DNA of 64,000 nt from Alloscardovia theropitheci (GCF_004332295.1 NZ_RXLP01000027.1:82228-146227), one strand, 5' to 3'. Shown: positions 32,261 through 41,482, counted from the first letter of the stretch. A program made the numbers and translations. The notes: generated by a model from the sequence alone, not told the origin.

Positions 32261-34480
32261 ATGGCACGCGCTCATTATGAAGGAACAGTTAACGACGAAA
32301 CGGCGGATAATACTCAGTTCAGCAACGTTACACCTTCCAGCTTCATCGAGCGCGCTCACAGTTTTGTTGAGCGACCGTCATGTCGTTTTTCGCTCGTAGC
32401 GTTGCTCATAATTATTACCATCGAAATTTGTGTTTTTAATATCGGTTCATGGATTTCGCCATCATCCGATGAATCGATGTCATGCAATCTTTCGAATTCA
32501 TGCACTTATAGCCTCAACAATGCACGACTTATTTCGTCTGCAGCCGACAGCAATACAAAGTCTGATACTACAGCTGTTGAAATTTCTCATTTAGATGCTT
32601 CACTTGTCATTCCAGTAAAACCTGGAACTCATATTTCCACTCTTGAATTCACAACAAGTGATGCAACACCATCTTCATATTTCTCACCTATTACAGTAGG
32701 AACTAAGCAAGTCACTCTTACTGCACATAGAGATTCCTTTGTTTTCCTTCCATCCCAAGTCAGCGATAAGATAGCACGATCGGGGAAAGTTATTATTAAT
32801 TTTCCACAAGCCCCTTTGGATACGCGCTCAGCTACACCATCTACAACGATTATTCCTCTTCAATCCGTAACACTCAACGCGCATAAGCCATTTCATTTCA
32901 ATATTTTCCGAGTTATTGCAATTTTCCTTCTATGCGCTTTTGTGTGGTTCTTGAGACCTGGTTCACGCATTTATTCTATTGAGCTCAATACTCATAGTCG
33001 CAAGCAAAAACGCTATTTTGGACTATTCGTTATACTTCCATTCACACTTTTAGCAGTCGCGAGTATGGTTGCTACAGGAATTTTTGTCGGTGAGGATACA
33101 TGGTTCGAGCAAGGAAATTACATATATTCGTATCATCATTATATTTTGGCTTCACAGTCGATTCTTGAAGGGCACCCGTGGGTTAATCTTCCCATCGATG
33201 ATGCTTTCGCTTCCCTATCGAATCCATACGACCCACAAGCACGCAATATATTACTGTCGCAAGGATCTCAAATCTACTGGGATTATGCGTTCTTTAATAA
33301 TCATTGGTATTCATACTTCGCAATTCTGCCGAGCTTGCTCATCTATATCCCTTTTCATGCTCTTACCGGTCAGTGGCCTTCAATTTTTACAGTTATTGCT
33401 CCGCTTCTTGCTATCTCAATTATTATGACTTTGGCCACGGTTATACGATTTATCAAGCGTTACTTCCCTCGAGCAAGTATCGGTCATACTATTTTAGTGC
33501 TGATAAGCGTTTTTGTGGGTATGAATTTTATTCAACTACTCATGGTAACCAATTTATACGCTGTTGCTTTTACCAGCGCACTTTGTATTAATTCCATTGG
33601 GCTGTTCATCTGGATGAAAGTTTCGTCATCGGCGCCTCGTTTTAAAGATTATGCACGCATGGCTATAGGCTCGTTACTCATTGCTTTAAGCAGCTCATGC
33701 CGGCCTACATTTATTTTTATGGCCATTCTTGTGGCTCCTATATTCTTTGAAACGGTATGGAAAAAGCCATTGTCAACCGTAGTAAAAGCTACCGCGGCAT
33801 GTATCATTCCCGCTATCCTAGGAATACTTCCCTCTTTGTGGTATAACTGGTGGCGTTTTGGATCAATTTTTGATTTTGGATCGCGCTATCAGATAACTGT
33901 TACCGATGTCATGCATTTGCACGCTTCACCTATTGCAAGTCTTCAAGGAAGTCTCTACTATCTCTTCTATCCGTTAGAATTTAGCTCAAATCCACCATAT
34001 ATTGAATCACCATCGATTGTGACGAGTACATGGATTCATAGAGAAACTTTTATCGCCGGTCTTTTTATTATTGCTCCCGTTATCTTTATTGCTCTTATAT
34101 CCGCTCTTATTCCACGTGTTCGCCATCATTTATTACACAGATTTATGTGGGTATACACTGTGTTCGGTGTCCTTGTAGGAACTTTCTTATGCGTATTTAT
34201 CACACGAAGTGGCGGAATCGCTTGGCGTTACGTAGCTGATTTCTCATGGGCGTTTACATTTGCTGCTCTCGCTCCACTTCTCTTTATTATGACTTATGCT
34301 CAACGTGGATTGTCTCGAAAGATGCGACTATGGATAAATTGGACTATCGTTCTCGCAACAACATATGAAATTGTTATCCTTATTGCAACAATTTTCATCC
34401 CCAACCGCTTTGCATCATTCATTCAATATGCACCGCAATTATATGCATTCATCAGCGATGCGATGACAATTATTCCTTAA
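32261..34480 (+). CDS. Multispanning membrane protein, GT-C glycosyltransferase-like
   Basis: A 739-residue integral membrane protein. A first helix (about 45-62) is followed by an extracytoplasmic domain of about 150 residues, then ten or more helices from residue 205 on. The loop after the third helix contains LPIDDAFASLSNPYDPQARN and WDYAFFNNHWYSYFAI. This aspartate-containing first large loop resembles GT-C/family 39 lipid-linked sugar transferases. The assignment is by architecture only. A TTG start at 32231 is possible but ATG at 32261 is favoured by the adjacent TAGAAT. It is convergent with the FUSC gene, overlapping by 11 bp. Confidence 0.65.
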   Translation: MARAHYEGTVNDETADNTQFSNVTPSSFIERAHSFVERPSCRFSLVALLIIITIEICVFNIGSWISPSSDESMSCNLSNSCTYSLNNARLISSAADSNTKSDTTAVEISHLDASLVIPVKPGTHISTLEFTTSDATPSSYFSPITVGTKQVTLTAHRDSFVFLPSQVSDKIARSGKVIINFPQAPLDTRSATPSTTIIPLQSVTLNAHKPFHFNIFRVIAIFLLCAFVWFLRPGSRIYSIELNTHSRKQKRYFGLFVILPFTLLAVASMVATGIFVGEDTWFEQGNYIYSYHHYILASQSILEGHPWVNLPIDDAFASLSNPYDPQARNILLSQGSQIYWDYAFFNNHWYSYFAILPSLLIYIPFHALTGQWPSIFTVIAPLLAISIIMTLATVIRFIKRYFPRASIGHTILVLISVFVGMNFIQLLMVTNLYAVAFTSALCINSIGLFIWMKVSSSAPRFKDYARMAIGSLLIALSSSCRPTFIFMAILVAPIFFETVWKKPLSTVVKATAACIIPAILGILPSLWYNWWRFGSIFDFGSRYQITVTDVMHLHASPIASLQGSLYYLFYPLEFSSNPPYIESPSIVTSTWIHRETFIAGLFIIAPVIFIALISALIPRVRHHLLHRFMWVYTVFGVLVGTFLCVFITRSGGIAWRYVADFSWAFTFAALAPLLFIMTYAQRGLSRKMRLWINWTIVLATTYEIVILIATIFIPNRFASFIQYAPQLYAFISDAMTIIP

Positions 34481-35132
34481 CTTTGTCGACTGCTTTGTCG
34501 ACTGCTTTGCCGACCACATCGCCGGCTGTATTACCGACTGTATCGTCATCATCTGAATCGTCAATCTTCGCTGAACGCATTCGCTGGATAGCCATTTGTG
34601 TATGAGCCCATACCGTAGTAATGATGATGCTAAGCAATACACCCAAAACTGTACCTATCAAACGATAAATAGCATACAGCATCCGATCTTCGCCAAATTG
34701 CACAAGCATCACGAGTGCTAAGGAAATCATTGTAATTTTCCATGATGCCGAAGGCAATTTAAATCCATAGAAGAGCGCACCAATGATGATAATTGCCGTA
34801 AATGCAAGAGCAACGAAGATGTAGGGATTATTGCCCATAACATCATCCAACGCGACAACCAGTAATCCAGAAAGTCCGCCAAACATCGTGCCAATCAATC
34901 GGCGAAGTCCCGCTTTTCGAGCTTCTTTACGATCAATTTGCGTACACACAACAACAGCAGTAGCCATTGATGTTGTCATATAATGAATGGAAAAAAGTGA
35001 GACAACTGCGACGATCGCAATACCGATAGCCACTTCAATTTCTAGAGTAGTGACACGTGGTTTATCAATATGATCGGCCACTTTATCTACTGTTTTCTGG
35101 GCGCGCTCTTGAATCTTCTTCACGTTCAGCAT
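34470..35132 (-). CDS. FUSC / aromatic-acid-exporter-like membrane protein
   Basis: A 220-residue protein with an amphipathic N-terminus (QERAQKTVDKVADHIDK) and about five helices between 30 and 180, with the FUSC-family segment RKEARKAGLRRLIGTMFGG. It corresponds to the membrane half of ArAE/FUSC exporters, so efflux of small acids is possible but unproven. The last 15 residues come from a tandem 12-bp repeat (KAVDKAVDK). Its ATG overlaps the aminotransferase stop by one base (TAATG), so the two are coupled. The 3' end overlaps the convergent gene with no terminator in between. Confidence 0.75.
   Translation of the reverse strand: MLNVKKIQERAQKTVDKVADHIDKPRVTTLEIEVAIGIAIVAVVSLFSIHYMTTSMATAVVVCTQIDRKEARKAGLRRLIGTMFGGLSGLLVVALDDVMGNNPYIFVALAFTAIIIIGALFYGFKLPSASWKITMISLALVMLVQFGEDRMLYAIYRLIGTVLGVLLSIIITTVWAHTQMAIQRMRSAKIDDSDDDDTVGNTAGDVVGKAVDKAVDKVKE
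34481..34517 (-). repeat. Tandem 12-bp repeat at the end of the FUSC gene
   Basis: ACTTTGTCG-ACTGCTTTGTCG-ACTGCTTTGCCG is about three copies of a 12-bp unit, in frame, encoding repeated K-A-V-D. Copy number change in steps of 12 bp would keep the frame. Confidence 0.7.
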
Positions 35133-36316
35133 TACTCTATAAAACTTTCAATGATACGAATTGTTTCTTTCATTACCTTTTCAAAGGTATCGGATTGCGG
35201 TAACAAAGACACCGACATATAGCCATTCGTCTCAATATCAAAGAAATACCCTGGGGCACTCATGCTATGGTTCTTGTTGAGGAGCATAATTCCCAGTTCA
35301 TCATCATCAATGGATGATGGATATCTCAATAGTGCGCTCCATGCCCCTTCAGTCCGTAATACGGATACTATCCCTTGAGTTTCGTTTGAATCTGTCGTAT
35401 ATGTTTTTAGCCATGTAAGATTAGTCATACATCTCACACGTATTTTTTCACTTTGTGCATCAGCACGCTCGAGAAGCGAAGGAATTTCTCGAGTTATATA
35501 CGACGACATGGGCAAGAAATCATCCGCAATCATGTCTAAACGCTTTTGAGCTGCATGAACATCATTTTCTGGCCCACTTACATAAATCCAGCCGACTTTT
35601 GCATCAGGAGCAGCAAGCATTTTTGAAAACCCATCAAGAGCAAAAGTCAAAACATTTTTTTCGCCGACTAATCTGTCTCGATCATCAAATGCGTCTAACG
35701 AAAAATCATAGAAAACTTCATCAGTAATAATCGCTATATCGTATAACTTGCATAATGCAATAATTCGTTCACGTTCTTGACGTTTAACATATGACCCGGT
35801 CGGATTATTAGGATTAATCAGAACAATCGCTTTAATGCGATGCTCACTTTCCACGCCATTATGTTCTCGAAGTTGTTCTTCAATAGAAACATAATCGATC
35901 ATCCAAGACCCATCGTATTCCAAATGATAGGGTAACGCATGCGCAGAGCACAGAGAACAAATCGATTCAATCAATGGGTATCCCGGACGCGGATAAAGAA
36001 TGTAATCGCCAGGATCGCACAGAAGCATCATGAGCCATGCATAGGCTTGTGAAGTCGAGTTAAGAAGGTACAGGTGTTTCTCATCAAGAGTTCTCTGGTA
36101 TCGCTTACTAAGGTACTGCGTGAGGTAAATTCGTGCCCTTTCGTCCCCACGCGCGCTAGCACTATACTCAAAATCAGGTGAGTGCACGCTTAGACCAAAA
36201 TGCGTCGGATTTGAATCATTAAGATGTGAAATGGCAATGCCCTGTCCCTGAAGTTCATTCGAACGTTGAGACAGAGCATTGACATAGGTATCTTCTATAC
36301 GATGAGAAAAATACAC
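35132..36316 (-). CDS. PLP-dependent aminotransferase, class I/II
   Basis: Fold-type I aminotransferase of 394 residues. Visible family marks are LINPNNPTGSYV (substrate/PLP contact), ITDEVFYDF (Asp and Tyr near the ring nitrogen), DGFSKMLAAPDAKVGW (the lysine of the FSK segment forms the Schiff base) and a C-terminal substrate-binding domain. It resembles the MalY/aspartate-aminotransferase-like branch; the amino donor cannot be told. The start is GTG at 36316, with AAGG about 11 nt upstream. It is coupled to the FUSC membrane protein downstream, which hints that an amino- or keto-acid made here may be exported. Confidence 0.87.
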   Translation of the reverse strand: MYFSHRIEDTYVNALSQRSNELQGQGIAISHLNDSNPTHFGLSVHSPDFEYSASARGDERARIYLTQYLSKRYQRTLDEKHLYLLNSTSQAYAWLMMLLCDPGDYILYPRPGYPLIESICSLCSAHALPYHLEYDGSWMIDYVSIEEQLREHNGVESEHRIKAIVLINPNNPTGSYVKRQERERIIALCKLYDIAIITDEVFYDFSLDAFDDRDRLVGEKNVLTFALDGFSKMLAAPDAKVGWIYVSGPENDVHAAQKRLDMIADDFLPMSSYITREIPSLLERADAQSEKIRVRCMTNLTWLKTYTTDSNETQGIVSVLRTEGAWSALLRYPSSIDDDELGIMLLNKNHSMSAPGYFFDIETNGYMSVSLLPQSDTFEKVMKETIRIIESFIE

Positions 36317-36355
36317 GAGCTGATAATCCTTACTTCCCTCGTATGAGTATCCCCG

Positions 36356-36383
36356 CGAAAGCTATTGTTGTTTTAAGCTTTCG
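36356..36383. terminator. Short hairpin just after the ppgK stop
   Basis: CGAAAGCT (36356-36363) pairs with AGCTTTCG (36376-36383) around a 12-nt loop, one base past the ppgK stop. The T-run (TTTATTTTT) is on the plus-strand side, where no gene ends, so its direction does not fit well. Confidence 0.35.
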
Positions 36384-36384
36384 T

Positions 36385-37146
36385 TTATTTTTCTTGCGTT
36401 GATGCATAGAAAGCTGCACCTACAATTCCAGCATCATTCAAGAGAACAGCTGGAACGATTGGAGTCTTAATCGTGATGTACTCGAAGAATTTTTCGCTCT
36501 TTTTCGATACTCCTCCACCCACAACAAAGATATCAGGATCAAAATATTTCTCGAGCAATGAATAGTACTTCGTGAGACGCTTTCCCCAACGCTTCCATGT
36601 CAGCTCTTTAGCTGAACGCACAGAGTCCGCGGCATATTTCTCTGCGTCTTTTCCTTCAAGCTCGATATGACCGAGTTCTGTATTAGGCACAAGAGTACCG
36701 TTTATAATCAATGCGGTTCCAATTCCCGTGCCCAAAGTTGTCGCTATAACTACACCTTCAACGTTTTTTGCAGCGCCGAATTGTACTTCGGCAAGGCCAG
36801 CCGCATCAGCATCGTTCACTACGTGAACTCGACGCCCCGTGCGCTCGCTCATAAAAGCATTCAAATCAATACCGACCCAGGATTGATCAAGATTCGCTAT
36901 GTATTCCAATCGGTGTCCCGCCTTGACAGGGGCCGGGAACGCAATGCCAATCGGCGTTCCATCATGGACATCATAATGGTCAAGAATTTGCTTAACTATA
37001 TCAGCTACTGCTTCGGGAGTTGATACCTCAGGAGTTGGAATGCGAAGACGTTCTTCAGCAAATTTACCGTTTATCAGATCTACAGGTGCCCCCTTAATAC
37101 CTGAGCCACCAATATCGATGCCAAAAGCTTGAGCCGTTTCAATCAT
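36385..37146 (-). CDS. ppgK: Polyphosphate glucokinase
   Basis: ROK-family kinase phosphorylating glucose with polyphosphate (or ATP), typical of Actinobacteria. Of 253 residues, the phosphate-1 motif GIDIGGSGIKGAPVD is at the N-terminus. The catalytic base segment VNDADAAG follows, then TLGTGIGTAL and TELGHIELEGKDAEKYAADS, the PpgK version of the ELGH motif. KRWGKRLTKYYSLLEKYFDPD is another PpgK hallmark. The start at 37146 is set by AAGGAGAAGG; codons upstream of it belong to the leader. It is divergent from the nitroreductase remnant. Confidence 0.94.
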   Translation of the reverse strand: MIETAQAFGIDIGGSGIKGAPVDLINGKFAEERLRIPTPEVSTPEAVADIVKQILDHYDVHDGTPIGIAFPAPVKAGHRLEYIANLDQSWVGIDLNAFMSERTGRRVHVVNDADAAGLAEVQFGAAKNVEGVVIATTLGTGIGTALIINGTLVPNTELGHIELEGKDAEKYAADSVRSAKELTWKRWGKRLTKYYSLLEKYFDPDIFVVGGGVSKKSEKFFEYITIKTPIVPAVLLNDAGIVGAAFYASTQEK

Positions 37147-37232
37147 GAGCCTTCTCCTTCTTAGGTATGCACAGTATGCATGGATTGCGATGTGCAAATT
37201 CATCTTTCTTCGCTCATCTCACCTGTGCCCAT

Positions 37233-37238
37233 TATAAT
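37233..37238 (+). promoter_or_regulatory. TATAAT placing a leaderless start for the nitroreductase gene
   Basis: A consensus TATAAT ends 6 nt before the ATG at 37245, so transcription would begin at the start codon. No ribosome site is present. The -35 region (near TTCGCT) is poor. Confidence 0.55.
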
Positions 37239-37244
37239 GCAAGT

Positions 37245-38062
37245 ATGAGCACTACGCATTCACAAGTCATCGATGCAATTGATGTACGAGTTTCTTCACG
37301 TTCATTTACTAGCGATCTTATTGAAGATGGCATCATTCATCAGCTTCGCCAAAATATTGATGCAATGTCACTATTGTCAGGAGTTAATTTTACTTTGCTA
37401 GAAAATCATCCAGAGATTTTCTCACACACAGTTCAGAATTATGGCATTTTTGAAGGAGCAGCTCACGTCATAGTACTTAGTGGAGATGCGAACGATTACG
37501 AGTCTATCGAAAAAGCCGGTTTTTATGGCGAGAGATTAGTTCTTACTGCTACGCTTATGGGACTTGCTACATGCTGGGTTGATAACAGTATCGATATGGA
37601 CTTAACAGCGAGCATCGCTCATATTGACCCATCACATACTGTCTTTGCTGCAATTGCCGTTGGTTATTTCCACAATCAAAAGGATGTACTTGAACAATCC
37701 TTCGACGAACGAGAGAACTATCAACGCGAGCATCGCACAAGCCTACCTTTATCTGAGCTAAGCCTTTCTGAGCTCTCTGATGATACACCGTCATGGTATC
37801 GGCGTGCTCAGCAAAGGCTCCCTCTCCTCACAATAAACAGCCAATTCGACTGCATCTTGATGGAGATCATTCCATGAGCGCGTCTATTGAACAATCCGCA
37901 CGTGAGTCCATTATAGCGAAGAATCCTCGCAACTATATAGCTCTCAACTTGGCTCTAGGAATTGCAAAGCTACATGCTCATATCGGCATCACGTCGTCGT
38001 CAGATGATCCACACTCCGGACAATGGACTTGGGGAGATAACGCTATCTACACTCTTCGTTAG
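37245..38062 (+). pseudogene. Nitroreductase-family gene broken by a frameshift
   Basis: The first reading frame (37245-37877) begins MSTTHSQVIDAIDVRVSSRS, the FMN-binding RxSxRxF start of nitroreductases, and continues through FYGERLVLTATLMGLATCWV. After PSWYRRAQQ (about 37800-37815) the frame is lost and ends out of register. The -1 frame continues the same protein: AKAPSPHNKQPIRLHLDGD, then ALNLALGIAKLHAHIG and GQWTWGD, stopping at 38062. The joined product resembles two-lobed TM1586-type nitroreductases of about 270 residues. Compared with relatives, about three residues plus one base seem missing at the junction, suggesting a deletion near 10 nt. No slippery heptamer is seen. A sequencing error or a split protein cannot be excluded. 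Confidence 0.75.
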
Positions 38063-38167
38063 ATGTACAGAGCTGACTCCCGTCCTTACGTTCTTTGGCT
38101 GCCTTGCGTAACTATCTTGATGTCTTCATCACGGTAGAGGTTGCGTGACCATGTTATGGTTATTGTG

Positions 38168-38275
38168 TAAGTTTCAGGGCGAGGCGTAACTCCTCGACTG
38201 GCGGTATAGCCCGCGACCCGCATAGCGGTTGATTTGGTGTGATTCCAAAGCCAACGGTATAGTCCGGATAAAAAG
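38168..38275 (+). ncRNA. FMN riboswitch (RFN element)
   Basis: The conserved RFN blocks occur in order: TTCAGGGCGAGG, CTCCTCGACTGGCGGTATAG, CCCGCGACCCGC, GGTTGATTTGGTG, ATTCCAAAGCCAACGGTATA and GTCCGGATAAAAAGGA. It lies directly upstream of ribU and the second fused ECF gene, so FMN should repress riboflavin uptake. The ribU start region can form AAGAAG/CTTCTT (38282-38300) around the ATG, a possible way of hiding the ribosome site. Confidence 0.97.
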
Positions 38276-38290
38276 GAACGGAAGAAGACT

Positions 38291-38929
38291 ATGACTTCTT
38301 ATACCCAAAATAGCGATAACTCTCATTCACAGAGCACTAATTCACAATCCAACCAAGAAACAGCTGAATCGCTGCAACCATATTGGACATCACAGCGTAT
38401 AGCTATTTATGCACTTTTTACTACTCTAGCTATCGTACTTAGTTTCATTCAAATTCCTATTTTCCCAGCTGCGCCATTTTTACGTTATGACCCAAGTGGA
38501 ATCGTTGTCCTCCTTGCAGGATTCGCATACGGTCCGCTTGCCGCGGTAATTATCAGTGTTCTGAGCGCTTTGCCTCATGTTTTCACAAATCCATTTGGTG
38601 GTCTTATTCTGATCGCATGTTCTATTGCTTTTAGTGTGCCATCTGCATGGTTGTATTCACGAAATCGTACTCGCAAAACGGCAATAATCTCAATGATTGT
38701 GGGCGCTGTTTGCTTCATTGCCACAGCAATTATCCTTAATCTCATTATCACGCCTTTCTACACTGCTACCCCGTTAAGTGCAGTAATCGCTATGATTGTG
38801 CCTATCCTTCTTCCGTTTAATCTTCTGAAGGCCGGAATTCATTTAATCATTACGATGGTGTGCTACAAGCCAATCACTGGATTACTCAAATCCTTTACGG
38901 CTTCTCAGACGGCAAGCCGTCGAGTTTAA
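38291..38929 (+). CDS. ribU: ECF transporter S component RibU (riboflavin)
   Basis: Riboflavin-binding membrane subunit of an ECF importer. After a hydrophilic, Ser/Asn/Gln-rich N-terminal tail of about 30 residues come six helices. RibU-family segments include IPIFPAAPFLRYDPSGIVVLLAGFAYG (helix 1-2 region, substrate site) and the conserved loop KAGIHLIIT near the end. The start follows GGAAGAAG. The FMN riboswitch and the following A-A-T protein fix the cargo as riboflavin with good confidence. The N-terminal tail is longer than in most RibU proteins. Confidence 0.93.
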   Translation: MTSYTQNSDNSHSQSTNSQSNQETAESLQPYWTSQRIAIYALFTTLAIVLSFIQIPIFPAAPFLRYDPSGIVVLLAGFAYGPLAAVIISVLSALPHVFTNPFGGLILIACSIAFSVPSAWLYSRNRTRKTAIISMIVGAVCFIATAIILNLIITPFYTATPLSAVIAMIVPILLPFNLLKAGIHLIITMVCYKPITGLLKSFTASQTASRRV

Positions 38930-38983
38930 GATATCCAGAATTGCTATCAGGCATTTGGATGCGCCAATAGTAATAATTTCTTT

Positions 38984-39026
38984 GGTGAACGCACTGCTTA
39001 GACATATATCTAACAGCGCGTTCACT
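38984..39026 (+). promoter_or_regulatory. Imperfect hairpin between ribU and the ECF energising gene
   Basis: GTGAACGC pairs with GCGTTCAC, then CTG with CAG and TTAGA with TCTAA, around a small loop. It ends about 20 nt before the next start codon. It may be a partial terminator or mRNA-stability element that lowers the energising protein relative to RibU. Confidence 0.5.
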
Positions 39027-39045
39027 AGACAATAAGGATAATGTT

Positions 39046-41400
39046 ATGAATCCTTCTCTAGCTATCGAATTAGAGCATGTGAGTTTCACATATACCGGTA
39101 TCGCGAAGACTTCAGATTCTCATACATCTGCGGTACATAATGATTCGTACAATGCACTACATGATATAAATCTTTCCATTCCACAAGGTCAATGGGTCAC
39201 AATTATCGGCACTAATGGAAGTGGCAAAACAACACTTTCGCGTTTACTTGCCGGTATAAGTGCTCCTAGCTCGGGACGATTAACGTTATACGGTGAAACT
39301 GTTTACGATAATTCAGTTTCTATTAATCGTGAAGCCTACATACAAGCTCGTCGCCATATTTCGTATGTTACTCAAAATCCTGAAGACCAAATCGTTGGAG
39401 CAACAGTAAAAGACGATGTGGCATTTGAACCTGAAAATCTTGGCTGGCAGCCACAAGATACGGCACATGCTGTGTACTCTTCTCTTGACGATACACGAAT
39501 GACAAATTTCGCGAATCACGATCCGCATAATCTTTCTGGAGGTCAGCAACAAAGAGTAGCTTTCTCATCAGCCCTCGCTCCACAGACCGAACTACTCATT
39601 CTTGATGAGCCTTTCGCTTTCGTCGATGAAAGCGCACGTGAATGTCTCCTTGAAACCCTTAAGAACATTCACAAATCAGGCAAGACAATAATTCTCATTA
39701 CTCATCATACTCAGCTCGCTCGTTATTCAGATCGTGTCGTTGAACTGCACAATGGTGAAGTTAAACGAGATATGAGTAGCACAGACTATATCAGTCATGT
39801 ACACACTCATGGTAGCTTGCTCCCACCAACACAAAACAATATAGAAAATTTGGGAATTCTCGTATCGTCCCATGCATCAGCTCAGACCGCCCATAATACC
39901 CTTAATTCGCATCCTGAACTTCTGGTAGATGCACGCGACATATCGTATTCCTACACCGACAGTGAATCTGGCATCCATAATTTTAATATGAGCATCGCTC
40001 GTGGTGAATTTGTCACGATAAGTGGTCCAAACGGCAGCGGAAAAAGCACCCTTGCAGGTATGCTTTCAGGAGCTCTCAGGCCTAGCTTAGGCGATATGAA
40101 TATTTATGCGAAACGTATCGGTTTTGTTATGCAGAGGCCTGAGCAGCAGCTTTTTGCATCCACTGTGTATGACGATATAGCCTTCGGACCTAGAAATTTT
40201 GGTGTAGATCCTCAAGAAGTTGATGAACGTATCACACAAATCACACATTTTCTTGGGCTAGAAAGTATCATTAGACGCCCTGTCTGGAATCTATCTGGTG
40301 GCCAACAGCGACTCGTTGCTCTCGCAGGCATACTCGTCATGAAACCAGATTTTCTCATCCTCGATGAACCAACTGCTGGCGTCGATACTGCTACAGCAGA
40401 GAAAATATTGACATTACTTAAATCGCTCCATCGCAGTGGTACGACTATCGTTATGATTACCCACTCTCTCAATCATATCCAGCAACTTGCTACGCGTGCG
40501 ATTGTACTGAATGACACCGGATTCGATATAACTTCACAAAAACACGAGAAATGTAATACACCTCAATCAGAAAATACTCACGAAGTTCGTGACAATACTC
40601 AGATTTCGGCTTCTACCCCACTTCCGTCACAACAAGCTGTACCGATGTCGCGCTTTGACCCCCGCGTCCTTACGATTGTAACTTTGTGCGTTCTTTTTAC
40701 ATCTTTTGCTCTAGAAACGCCATGGCAGTTATTTTTAGGAGTCGTAGTAGCTGGAGCATATGTAGCAATGTCTCATATCCAACTTTCTAAGCTTGTAAAA
40801 GAGCTCCACGGTTTCTGGCTTTTCATCGCGTTTATGGGGCTTTTTAATCTGTTCTTCGTCCAAACCGGCAATGAGATCATTCATACAGGTATGCTACGCA
40901 TTACAGATGCAGGCGTATGGTCATGTATTCTTTACGCGGGACGCTTTGCGCTTTTAGCAGTGATTGCTGTTTCTACTATGCATATTCTTCCTGCAAATCG
41001 AATTACTGATGCCGTCGAGTCGATGTGTAAGCCACTGAAAAAAATCGGTTTCCCTGTACATGAGCTAGCTTTAACCACATCATTGTCGCTTCGCTTTCTT
41101 CCAATAATTACACACGATTTTCGAAATGTCATGACGGCCCAAAGTCTGCGTGGCGCAACTATTACACACGGGCCATTTTCCTCGCGCATCAAAGCTATTC
41201 AAGCGCTCATCATTCCTTCGTTTTCATCAGCGCTTCGTCATGCGGATAAGCTGAGTATCGCATTAGATGTTCGCGGGTTTGATAATTTATCGCACAGAGT
41301 TCCGTGGCGTATCATGCGAGTAACATGGCGAGATTATGCCCTTATTGCTACGTATATCGCATATCTCATTGCTCTTCTTACAGTAGGAACCATGCTATAA
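39046..41400 (+). CDS. Fused ECF transporter energising protein (ATPase-ATPase-EcfT), riboflavin type
   Basis: A 784-residue chain with two ABC ATPases and an EcfT membrane domain. ABC 1 (about 1-250) has GTNGSGKTT, LSGGQQQRV and LDEPFAFVDES. ABC 2 (about 290-490) has GPNGSGKST, LSGGQQRLVAL and LDEPTAGVDTA. After a polar linker (about 490-530), EcfT spans 535-784 with the coupling motifs AQSLRGA and LDVRGF. The ribosome site AAGGAT precedes the ATG. It follows ribU by 116 bp behind the same FMN riboswitch, so it energises RibU. It is a paralogue in architecture of the thiamine-linked protein at 7829-10027. Confidence 0.93.
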   Translation: MNPSLAIELEHVSFTYTGIAKTSDSHTSAVHNDSYNALHDINLSIPQGQWVTIIGTNGSGKTTLSRLLAGISAPSSGRLTLYGETVYDNSVSINREAYIQARRHISYVTQNPEDQIVGATVKDDVAFEPENLGWQPQDTAHAVYSSLDDTRMTNFANHDPHNLSGGQQQRVAFSSALAPQTELLILDEPFAFVDESARECLLETLKNIHKSGKTIILITHHTQLARYSDRVVELHNGEVKRDMSSTDYISHVHTHGSLLPPTQNNIENLGILVSSHASAQTAHNTLNSHPELLVDARDISYSYTDSESGIHNFNMSIARGEFVTISGPNGSGKSTLAGMLSGALRPSLGDMNIYAKRIGFVMQRPEQQLFASTVYDDIAFGPRNFGVDPQEVDERITQITHFLGLESIIRRPVWNLSGGQQRLVALAGILVMKPDFLILDEPTAGVDTATAEKILTLLKSLHRSGTTIVMITHSLNHIQQLATRAIVLNDTGFDITSQKHEKCNTPQSENTHEVRDNTQISASTPLPSQQAVPMSRFDPRVLTIVTLCVLFTSFALETPWQLFLGVVVAGAYVAMSHIQLSKLVKELHGFWLFIAFMGLFNLFFVQTGNEIIHTGMLRITDAGVWSCILYAGRFALLAVIAVSTMHILPANRITDAVESMCKPLKKIGFPVHELALTTSLSLRFLPIITHDFRNVMTAQSLRGATITHGPFSSRIKAIQALIIPSFSSALRHADKLSIALDVRGFDNLSHRVPWRIMRVTWRDYALIATYIAYLIALLTVGTML

Positions 41401-41420
41401 ATATTTAATCGATATTAAAT

Positions 41421-41461
41421 GAAAAGCTGGGAAATCTCGGTATGAGATTTCCCAGCTTTTC
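41421..41461. terminator. 18-bp perfect hairpin, bidirectional terminator
   Basis: GAAAAGCTGGGAAATCTC (41421-41438) and its exact complement (41444-41461) enclose a 5-nt loop between convergent genes ending at 41400 and 41483. CTTT follows on the plus strand and TTTCATTTAAT on the minus. Confidence 0.9.
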
Positions 41462-41482
41462 TTTAATGCGCTTTATTATCTA

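Noticed and set aside
37800..37820. Programmed -1 frameshift in the nitroreductase gene
   Set aside because: No X-XXY-YYZ slippery heptamer in the right register, and about three residues are missing compared with relatives, so a mutation is more likely.
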